Assembly (NCBI GenBank): GCA_026224775.1
Contig: JAMFRP010000019.1
Location: 310,001-374,000, forward strand
Source: Bacteroidota bacterium
GTDB lineage: Bacteria; Bacteroidota; Bacteroidia; Sphingobacteriales; Sphingobacteriaceae
Length of the DNA stretch: 64,000 nucleotides
Reading direction: 5' to 3'
Under the pieces are notes generated by a model, which worked only from the letters and a program-made list of their open reading frames with translations, was not told the origin of the DNA and made no database searches. Each line of letters opens with the position of its first letter. The stretch's first letter is position 1. Shown here piece after piece: positions 35,923-43,461 of the stretch. Both the position numbers and the translations under genes were made by a program.

Positions 35923-38133
35923 ATGATAAAAAAGTCTAATCTATATTTTATTGCTTCAATATTGTTTGTTATAATAAATTTTTTATCGGCTATTACCCAT
36001 GCACAGCAAAAAATTCATGCTGTTAATTATGCCAAAAAGGTAAATACGATGATCGGTACTAAGGGTAAAGGGAAAAGCCCACAAGAGATGTATCTGGAAG
36101 CGGGCTTTACATTTCCGGGTGCTACCTACCCATTCGGGATGGTGCAGTTTACCACAACTTTTTTTGATGAAGATAAAGGCTTCGTAGTAAACCAGCTCAG
36201 CGGGGCCGGTTGCCCACACATGGGTAATTTCCCCACACTGCCTTTAAACGGTCAACTTGCTTCATCACCCAATGATATGAAAGGTTTTAAGCCGCAATAT
36301 CATATGGAAAAAGCTATGGCTGGCTATTATAAAGTTAATTTGGGCAGCAGCAATATTGATTGCGAGTTAACGGATACAAAACGTACCGGAATGGCCCAAT
36401 ACCATTTTTCGGACACAGCACAACAAACCACTATTATTATCGGCTCTGGTATAAACGCCACCAAAATTGCCGACGCCCATATCACTATAACCGGGCCCGG
36501 AAAATGTGAAGGCTATGCCAATGGTGGCTCATTTTGTGGTATAAAAACGGATTATCGCGTGTACTTTGTTGCTGAGTTTGATATAGCACCTATCGGTTCT
36601 GGCACCTGGAAGGGCGATAAGGTAAATGCCTCGTCAACTGCAGAAGAAGGAGAGAACTCCGGTGCTTATTTCACTTTTAACGTTCCGGCAAATAAATTTA
36701 TACATTATAAATTCGGCCTGTCTTATGTGTCTTTAAAAAATGCTAAGGAAAATTTAAAGACTGAGAACCCCGGATGGAACTTTGCCGCGGTAAAGAACAA
36801 TGCCATAGCTGCTTGGAACCGATACTTGGGTAAGGTGGAAGTATCCGGCGGGGATAATGACCTTACTACCCAGTTTTACACTCATTTATACCATGCCTTT
36901 GTCCATCCGAGTATATCAAGCGATGTAAATGGTGAGTATATGGGTGCGGATAATAAAGTTAAAAAAGCTGAAGGATTTAAAGATTATACCGAATTCAGCA
37001 ATTGGGATACTTACCGCACCACTATTCCACTTTTGGCCATGCTTGCACCTAAAGAGACCGGCGATATGATGGAATCCTTAGTAAAGTTCGCTCAGCAGTC
37101 GGGAGGTGGTTTCCCGCGTTGGGTAATGGCAAACATTGAAACCGGCATTATGCAAGGCGATCCGACATCTATTGTGGTAGCTAATGCATATGCTTACGGT
37201 GCAACTGGTTTTGACACTAAAGCCGCTCTCGAAGTTATGCGCAAGGGGGCAGAAGTTGTTAGTACCAAGTCTCAAAAAGAATTAACGCGGCCGCAGTTAG
37301 ATCAATATATTAACAAAGGCTATGCGCAGGCATCCATGAGCCTGGAATACAACTCTGCAGATTTTGCTATCGCGGAATTTGCTTTACAAACCACAGGGAG
37401 TAAGAACCTTTACAATAAATACCTGAAAAGCGCCCAAAAATGGAAGAATATTTATAACCCGGAAACAAAATGGCTACAGTCGCGCAATCCGGATGGTAGT
37501 TATAGAGGTCAGAATGATGATATGCGCGAAGCAAGTTATAAAACCTATTTCTGGTTGGTGCCATTTGATCTCGCTAAACTGATTGATACCATAGGCGGTA
37601 AGCAGTTCGCTGAAAAGAGGTTGGATGATTATTTCAATCGGCTCGATGCAGATTATGACCAGCCGTGGTTCGCAGCTGGTAACGAGCCGGATTTTCAGGC
37701 ACCGTGGACTTACAACTGGGCTGGTGCACCATACAAAACACAGGCGCTTGTGCGTAGAATAATGAAAGATCAGTATAAAAACAAAGATAATGGCTTGCCG
37801 GGTAACGACGATTTGGGGGCGATGGGGGCTTGGTACGTTTTTGCCGGGATAGGGATGTATCCGATGATACCGGGTTATGCAGGATTTTCAGCGAATAGTC
37901 CTTCATTTACTCATATAACAATACACTTAGGTTCGGGTAAAACATTAGTTATCACCGGCGGATCACAAACTAAGCCATATGTATATTCCTTAAAGGTAAA
38001 TGGTAAAACATGGAATAGTACATGGATACCTTACAGCCTCATTAAAAATGGAGGGAACATATCGTACAGCTTATCTGAAACTCCTAATAAAACCTGGGGC
38101 ACAATTGCTAATCCGCCATCATTTAACAAATAG
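35923..38133 (+). CDS. GH92 alpha-mannosidase (paralogue 3)
   Basis: A secreted 736-residue GH92 enzyme (signal peptide ending THAQQ). N-terminal motifs VNTMIGT, FPGATYPFGMVQF and LSGAGCPHMGNFP; helical-domain NWDTYRTTIPL; acid motif AAGNEPDFQAP (Glu588) and GNDDLGAMGAWYVF (Asn628, Asp629, Asp630). Compared with the other two copies it lacks the His-His after NEP and has GAMGAWY in place of GQMS(A/S)WY, so the binding pocket for the second sugar is different and another linkage is likely. It ends 114 bases before the sugar permease. Confidence 0.92.
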   Translation: MIKKSNLYFIASILFVIINFLSAITHAQQKIHAVNYAKKVNTMIGTKGKGKSPQEMYLEAGFTFPGATYPFGMVQFTTTFFDEDKGFVVNQLSGAGCPHMGNFPTLPLNGQLASSPNDMKGFKPQYHMEKAMAGYYKVNLGSSNIDCELTDTKRTGMAQYHFSDTAQQTTIIIGSGINATKIADAHITITGPGKCEGYANGGSFCGIKTDYRVYFVAEFDIAPIGSGTWKGDKVNASSTAEEGENSGAYFTFNVPANKFIHYKFGLSYVSLKNAKENLKTENPGWNFAAVKNNAIAAWNRYLGKVEVSGGDNDLTTQFYTHLYHAFVHPSISSDVNGEYMGADNKVKKAEGFKDYTEFSNWDTYRTTIPLLAMLAPKETGDMMESLVKFAQQSGGGFPRWVMANIETGIMQGDPTSIVVANAYAYGATGFDTKAALEVMRKGAEVVSTKSQKELTRPQLDQYINKGYAQASMSLEYNSADFAIAEFALQTTGSKNLYNKYLKSAQKWKNIYNPETKWLQSRNPDGSYRGQNDDMREASYKTYFWLVPFDLAKLIDTIGGKQFAEKRLDDYFNRLDADYDQPWFAAGNEPDFQAPWTYNWAGAPYKTQALVRRIMKDQYKNKDNGLPGNDDLGAMGAWYVFAGIGMYPMIPGYAGFSANSPSFTHITIHLGSGKTLVITGGSQTKPYVYSLKVNGKTWNSTWIPYSLIKNGGNISYSLSETPNKTWGTIANPPSFNK

Positions 38134-38247
38134 GGATTTATTGCGACGGGGAACTAAGTGACCGTGTGAAAAATTAAACAATCAAAGGAATATGTAAATC
38201 AAGAATTATTCGATTAATTTACAAGACCAATTGTTTTTTTGCCATTT

Positions 38248-39516
38248 ATGGATGTGAAGCCTAAGTTTACTGAACGAAAATATTTGATTACGCTTTTATT
38301 TGTTATTGTACTCTTTATGTTCTGGGGTATTGCCATCACGTTAGGTGATGTTTTAAATCGGCATTTCCAACATGTATTAAAGATATCAAAGGCACATTCA
38401 GGTTTAGTTCAACTGTCAATTTTTGGAGCTTATGCGGTGATGGGCGTACCTGCGGGTTTGTTCATGAAAAGGTTTGGTTATAAAAACGGTGTACTATTAG
38501 GCTTATTTCTTTACTCGGCGGGCGCGTTTCTATTTGTACCGGCCGCAAATGCAGAATCATTCGATTTTTTCAGGATAGCCCTATTTATTTTAGCCTGCGG
38601 TTTGGCGACGCTGGAAACAGTTGCCCATCCATTTGTAGCATCACTGGGTGATCAGCGTACCAGCGATCAGCGCATAAATCTCTCGCAGGCATTTAATGGT
38701 TTAGGCGGCGTAGTCGGCCCCTTAATAGGTAGCTATTTTATATTAAAAGCCGGTCAGGTGCACTCCAATGACCTTATTGCGGTAAAGAATTTATATATTG
38801 TAATAGGATGTGCTATAGCGCTTATCGGCATATTATTTCTTTTTGTAAAAGTGCCCGCTTTGGTTGACCCGCATATTATTGCTACTGATTCGTATGCGAT
38901 ACCTGGAAAAATAAATGGAGATAAGAAATTGTTTCATCATAAGCATTTTGTTTTTGCCGCTATTGCGCAGCTTTTTAATGTGGCGGCACAAGGTGGAACC
39001 TGGGCGTATTTTATAAATTATGGACACGAAATAATGCATTTGAGTGACGAAAAGGCCGGATATTTCTTTTCATTAAGTATGATAATGATGATGATTGGCA
39101 GATTTGCAGGGACTTTTTTAATGCGATTTATAGCGCCTTATAAGTTGCTCAGTATATTTGCATTAGCAAATATTATTATGTGTATAATAGTTGCTCAGGG
39201 TTTTGGAATAATATCTTTTATAGCTTTATTATTTATCAATTTCTTTTTCAGTATTATGTTTCCGACAATATTTAGTTTGGGGCTAAAAAATTTAGGTAAA
39301 CAAACACAAAGAGCTTCATCATTTATTGTAATGGGTGTTGTTGGTGGCGGTCTATTTCCGCCAATAATGGGTTTAATCGCCAATCATAATGTAGCAACGG
39401 CTTATTATTTACCTATTATTTGTTATATAGTGATATTTTTGTTTGGGCTTATGTATCCCAGATTAAACAAAAATTTAGGGCATAATAATGTTACCCCGCC
39501 ATTAATTCAGACTTAA
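38248..39516 (+). CDS. FucP-type sugar permease (MFS, proton symport)
   Basis: A 422-residue inner-membrane transporter with 12 predicted hydrophobic segments, of the fucose/glucose-galactose permease branch of the major facilitator superfamily: FMFWGIAITLGDVLNRHFQ in helix 1, FGAYAVMGVPAGLFMKRFGYK between helices 2 and 3, and LSQAFNGLGGVVGPLIG in helix 5. The ATG at 38248 is preferred over an upstream TTG. It would import a released monosaccharide (mannose, rhamnose or another sugar) from the periplasm. It sits immediately before the LacI gene (40 bases), so transporter and regulator may be co-expressed and respond to the same sugar. Confidence 0.87.
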   Translation: MDVKPKFTERKYLITLLFVIVLFMFWGIAITLGDVLNRHFQHVLKISKAHSGLVQLSIFGAYAVMGVPAGLFMKRFGYKNGVLLGLFLYSAGAFLFVPAANAESFDFFRIALFILACGLATLETVAHPFVASLGDQRTSDQRINLSQAFNGLGGVVGPLIGSYFILKAGQVHSNDLIAVKNLYIVIGCAIALIGILFLFVKVPALVDPHIIATDSYAIPGKINGDKKLFHHKHFVFAAIAQLFNVAAQGGTWAYFINYGHEIMHLSDEKAGYFFSLSMIMMMIGRFAGTFLMRFIAPYKLLSIFALANIIMCIIVAQGFGIISFIALLFINFFFSIMFPTIFSLGLKNLGKQTQRASSFIVMGVVGGGLFPPIMGLIANHNVATAYYLPIICYIVIFLFGLMYPRLNKNLGHNNVTPPLIQT

Positions 39517-39556
39517 AAGTGAGTATTAAATCATATATTTATAAGAAACGTGTTCA

Positions 39557-40591
39557 GTGAAGAAAAAACTTTCAATTAACGACATTGCCAAGAGCCTAAA
39601 CGTATCCAAAACAACTATTTCATTTATACTTAATGGAAGGGCACAGGAGATGCGTATTGGAGACGAACTGGTTGACCGTGTGCTGAAATTTGTAAATGAA
39701 GTTGGATTTAGACCTAACTCATTAGCGCAAAGTTTACGTTCGGGTAAATCAAACATAATTGGTTTGATGGTAGAAGATATCTCAAATCCCTTTTTCGCCA
39801 AAATTGCGCGATATATAGAGGATAGGGCATATCAAAGCGGGTACAAGATTATTTATTGCAGTACCAATAACGATACGAAAAAAACTCAGGATCTTATAGC
39901 AATGTATCGTGACAGGCACATTGACGGCTACATTATAGCTCCTCCGGAAGGCATTGAAGAAGATATCGAGTCGTTGCTAAAGGATAATTTACCCGTTGTA
40001 TTATTTGACAGGAACCTGCCCAAAGTTGAAACTGATTATATTGAGATAGATAATCGCTTTAGTACCTATAATGCTACCAGTCATTTAATTGAACAGGGGA
40101 AAAAGAATATCGCCTATATCACTTTCTCTTCAAAGCAAACGCAAATGCAGGCGCGCATTAAAGGTTATACAAATGCGATGAAGGAAAAGAATCTTGTACC
40201 GATAGTAAAGGAAGTTGTATTCAATCAGAATGAAGATTTTATTATCGAGCCTATCATGGCTTATCTGAAAAAGCATACTGAATTAGATGCCGTTTTCTTT
40301 GGAACTGACCATGTCGGTTCCTGCGGGTTAAAGGTAATACAGGCATTGGGTATCAAAGTGCCTTCTGATTTAGCTGTTGTATCTTTTGACGATTATGATG
40401 TGTTTAAACTTTATTCGCCGCCAATAACCGCTGTTGCCCAACCTATTGAGAAGATAGCAGAAAATGTTATATCTGTTTTGCTTAATAAGTTAAATTCGCC
40501 AACAGTATATCAAAAACCGCAGACTATAACGCTGAAAACAACCTTTAATATCAGAGCGTCTTCTAAAGGTTCATTGGTAACACATGATTAA
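39557..40591 (+). CDS. LacI-family transcriptional regulator of the locus
   Basis: A 344-residue LacI/GalR-family regulator. The helix-turn-helix is INDIAKSLNVSKTTISFILNG (residues about 7-27) followed by the hinge helix region NSLAQSLRSGKS and the periplasmic-binding-like effector domain (SNIIGLMVEDISNPFFAKI..., DAVFFGTDHVGSCGL, VSFDDYDVFKLYSPPITAVAQP). GTG at 39557 is the start because the HTH begins immediately after it; no ATG is available in frame. It is the only classical one-domain repressor in the window. The repeated AAACCGGTTT-type sites upstream of PUL genes are the type of palindrome LacI proteins bind, so it is the obvious candidate regulator, with a mono- or disaccharide as inducer. 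Confidence 0.93.
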   Translation: MKKKLSINDIAKSLNVSKTTISFILNGRAQEMRIGDELVDRVLKFVNEVGFRPNSLAQSLRSGKSNIIGLMVEDISNPFFAKIARYIEDRAYQSGYKIIYCSTNNDTKKTQDLIAMYRDRHIDGYIIAPPEGIEEDIESLLKDNLPVVLFDRNLPKVETDYIEIDNRFSTYNATSHLIEQGKKNIAYITFSSKQTQMQARIKGYTNAMKEKNLVPIVKEVVFNQNEDFIIEPIMAYLKKHTELDAVFFGTDHVGSCGLKVIQALGIKVPSDLAVVSFDDYDVFKLYSPPITAVAQPIEKIAENVISVLLNKLNSPTVYQKPQTITLKTTFNIRASSKGSLVTHD

Positions 40592-40617
40592 ATTGAATTC
40601 ACATTCAATTTAATCAT
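40584..40617. terminator. Perfect inverted repeat between convergent LacI and GH78 genes
   Basis: ATGATTAAATTGAAT (40584-40598) and ATTCAATTTAATCAT (40603-40617) are perfect 15-base complements with a 4-base loop. The left arm includes the LacI stop codon. The place between two 3' ends suggests a bidirectional terminator, though it is AT-rich and has no separate T run. Confidence 0.6.
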
Positions 40618-40633
40618 CTAAATGTTCAGCACC

Positions 40634-42985
40634 TTAAATAACGAATGAATTATCACCCCCTTTAAGGTTATATACTTTTGTTCTCCAGACTAATATTCCT
40701 GATGTTTTTTGTGGCAGTATGATCTTTATTTGCCACTTATCATTCTTAAGCAAATAGCTAACCGATACCTTTCCATCTGGATGCGAAATTTCTCCGCTTA
40801 CTTTTGTCAACGTTCCTAAATGCGGCTCTATCTTTATTTGTGCAAATCCGGGCGCATAACTGTCAATCCCCAATACCGTTCTAAAAAACTCTATGTTTGG
40901 ACTGGCTCCCCATGCATGGCAATCAGAACGGGAGGTATTGACGTCGGAATACTCAGCCCAGGTAGTCAGGCCCATCGCTATGTTCTCCCGGTAGATACCC
41001 AACCAGTTCATATAATCATCACCAAGGCCTGCTTTTACCAATGCCTGGTTCAGATAATATTTAAAGTAAACGGAGCATTGTGTTAAACTTTTATCAGTAA
41101 GTAGGATGTTGGCCATCGTCGGCATATCCGCTATACTTACCATACCGGTAAGTATAGCAAGTGAATTAGCGTGTTGTGAGTAACCATTTTTTTCTATATT
41201 ATCGGCATACAGCTTTTTAACCGGGTCCCAGTATTTGCGTTGTATGGTGGCTTTTAGCTGCGCGGCTTTTTGGTTATATATATTGGCGTAATTTTGTAGG
41301 CCAATTTTGTTTTCCATTTCCGCAGCCCATTGGTAGGCCCATAATAATTGTAGGTCATATATTGCCGCACTGCCGTCGCTGCCATTAACACCTCCGGCCA
41401 AATTACCTGACCAGTCTACAAATGCCCAATATGGAGTATTTTTTAACGAGCCATCAGGCTGTTGATATTTGCTGAAAAAGTCAAGAATAGCCCTTTCACC
41501 CACGAGTTTATCTTTTATAAAATCAGCATCGGGCCTGTACATCCAGTAATCATGAAGCATGCAGATATACCACAGCGAAAACGTCGAGATGATCTGCGTT
41601 CCTTGGGTAGGGTAACAACTCCTGGTAACGCCTTCAGCTAAACGCGAATGGTCTATTGAGGTAAGTGCAGCACGCGCCAGCCTGTCATCGTCTGTATTAT
41701 AATAGGAGATCAGCGCCTGTATCCGTGTATCACCAATATACTGTAGTTGCTCATAATAAGGGCAATCCATATAAGTCTCCCATGCGTTAAGCCTCGCGGT
41801 GCGCCAGCCAATATCCAGCATCTGTTTTATTTCGATATTGTCTGTATTAAATATCGCTGTTCGTTTAAAAGGATAACCTGTAAATGTTCCATATAAGTCA
41901 TTAATAATCAGGGGCTCATTTTTGGTTTTTACAATCAACCTTATATAACGATAAGTGCGAAAGTTTAATGTGGTAAATGATTGTTCCTGACTGCCATTTG
42001 CAATGAGGCTATCTATACGCCCCACGAATTCTTTACCAATTACTTCATTCCGGTTACCTTTACGAACGCCGTTGCTACCCTTCTCGTAAAGTGATTCAGC
42101 ATAACCCAGCGATATTCCTGCATCTTTGCCACCGCTAATTTTTAATGTTACATAAGCATTAGTTTCAAAAGTTTGATCAAGGAGTAAAGTAACTGTTGTG
42201 TTAGCAGGAATAGTTACGGATGTTTTTTTCTCAGGGAAACCTATAGGTACGTTTATGCCAATTGCACTGCGCAATTTTAAGATGCGCTGATAGGTCATTT
42301 CTCTTGCTGGTAGCGATGATGGAACTAATGCCCAGTCTATTCCCCATGCTGTACCTTTAAGGCTTCCATCCATTACTTTAGCTGCCATTGGCCAGTCGCT
42401 GTCATTATAATCCACAGCTGTCCAGTCGCCTTTAACAGTCTTATTCATATCTACCAATTCGCCCTTGCTGGCCGAGAAAAAATAACCCGGAATAGGCAAA
42501 CGTGCGGTATCGCGAATGCACTTCCAGGTATTATTAGTATTCAATATTTCTTCATTAGCGGTATTGCCCTGTATAATAAAAGCCGTGCGTACAGTAATCT
42601 GCGCTTCGGGTCGGTATTCTGCTTCGTTATAAACAAGCGCAGATACTGTGTTTTTTCCGGTAGTTAAATAAGGAGCGATATCAACTGTTTCGTAGTTCCA
42701 GAAATAGGTATCGCCACGTGCCGGGCCAAGTGATACCAATTTGCCATTAACATATAATTTGTAGCGATTATCTGCTGATACATGAATAATAAAAGAAGAT
42801 GGTTTGGCAACAAAATCAATACTTTTTCGAAAATAGTATACTCCGTATCTATTACCAGGATCCTTTGGCGATGCTATCCAGCTGGCATTCCATTGCCGGG
42901 AATCCATCGGGTGGGGCTGTGAATAGCCCCAATTTATACAAATCAGACTTACGATTGCGATAAAAGGTATAGAGAAATATTTCAT
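40634..42985 (-). CDS. GH78 alpha-L-rhamnosidase (1)
   Basis: A secreted 783-residue GH78 enzyme (signal peptide ending NWGYSQ). Order: N-terminal beta-sandwich domains (about 25-370, with FRKSIDFVAKPSSFIIHVSADNR and LYVNGKLVSLGPARGDT interrupted by short loops), the (alpha/alpha)6 catalytic domain with MDCPYYEQLQYIGDTRIQ (Glu412), YWAFVDWSG and SDCHAWGASPNIEF, and a C-terminal beta-sandwich (APGFAQIKIEPHLG). It cleaves terminal alpha-L-rhamnose by inversion. The EQLQYIGD variant replaces the DERxxWxGD of the other GH78 in the locus, so the two probably differ in linkage. It is divergent from GH78 (2); operator-like site F lies 22 bases before its start codon. Confidence 0.88.
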   Translation of the reverse strand: MKYFSIPFIAIVSLICINWGYSQPHPMDSRQWNASWIASPKDPGNRYGVYYFRKSIDFVAKPSSFIIHVSADNRYKLYVNGKLVSLGPARGDTYFWNYETVDIAPYLTTGKNTVSALVYNEAEYRPEAQITVRTAFIIQGNTANEEILNTNNTWKCIRDTARLPIPGYFFSASKGELVDMNKTVKGDWTAVDYNDSDWPMAAKVMDGSLKGTAWGIDWALVPSSLPAREMTYQRILKLRSAIGINVPIGFPEKKTSVTIPANTTVTLLLDQTFETNAYVTLKISGGKDAGISLGYAESLYEKGSNGVRKGNRNEVIGKEFVGRIDSLIANGSQEQSFTTLNFRTYRYIRLIVKTKNEPLIINDLYGTFTGYPFKRTAIFNTDNIEIKQMLDIGWRTARLNAWETYMDCPYYEQLQYIGDTRIQALISYYNTDDDRLARAALTSIDHSRLAEGVTRSCYPTQGTQIISTFSLWYICMLHDYWMYRPDADFIKDKLVGERAILDFFSKYQQPDGSLKNTPYWAFVDWSGNLAGGVNGSDGSAAIYDLQLLWAYQWAAEMENKIGLQNYANIYNQKAAQLKATIQRKYWDPVKKLYADNIEKNGYSQHANSLAILTGMVSIADMPTMANILLTDKSLTQCSVYFKYYLNQALVKAGLGDDYMNWLGIYRENIAMGLTTWAEYSDVNTSRSDCHAWGASPNIEFFRTVLGIDSYAPGFAQIKIEPHLGTLTKVSGEISHPDGKVSVSYLLKNDKWQIKIILPQKTSGILVWRTKVYNLKGGDNSFVI

Positions 42986-43003
42986 GAACTGTATTTATAT
43001 CGT

Positions 43004-43019
43004 TGCTAAACTGGTTTTG
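43004..43019 (+). promoter_or_regulatory. Operator-like site F (GCTAAACTGGTTT)
   Basis: TGCTAAACTGGTTTTG, core AAACTGGTTT at 43008-43017, 22 bases before the start codon of the minus-strand GH78. Read on the minus strand, a TTG lies just before the site and TATAAA 20 bases later, compatible with a promoter that the site would overlap. Confidence 0.58.
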
Positions 43020-43370
43020 CAATTTAGAAAAATAAAATGAAAATTTAATTTGTCAGTAATATTAGATTTTAAAAATTTGATTTTTTTAAAATGACTTAAT
43101 GCCAGTTGTGCATATCCATTATTTATTAATGTACATTAATCGTCTTATTGCAAATGTTTAAAACGGCGTATTGAAGTTGGTATTGTACTACTTAGATCAT
43201 GAAAATAAGAATCCATTCCTATCATTACATAATTACGGCTTCATAAAATATTATTGCACTTGTTTGTGTTTAAGTCCCGAAACAGACACTGCAAACAAGT
43301 ATACAAAGGTAAAAGTAGCTTCAGTGACATCGATAAATCTTAGTCTATAGAACAATTATCTAAAAAATAT

Positions 43371-43388
43371 AGCTAAACCGGTTTTTTA
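43371..43388 (+). promoter_or_regulatory. Operator-like site G (GCTAAACCGGTTT)
   Basis: AGCTAAACCGGTTTTTTA with the exact palindrome AAACCGGTTT at 43375-43384, 77 bases before the start codon of the plus-strand GH78-GH31 operon. Confidence 0.62.
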
Positions 43389-43461
43389 ATCAAAATTCTT
43401 ATTAAATTCGCCATAAATCATTTTATAAACTTCAATATCGCCTTTATTTTCTTTCTGGTTT

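Larger units (their letters stand above)
42986..43461. other. Divergent GH78/GH78 regulatory region
   Basis: 476 AT-rich bases with an operator-like site near each end (F at 43004-43019 for the minus-strand GH78, G at 43371-43388 for the plus-strand GH78). A 16-base perfect palindrome ATTAATGTACATTAAT lies at 43125-43140 in between. No open frame or RNA gene is seen. Confidence 0.62.
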
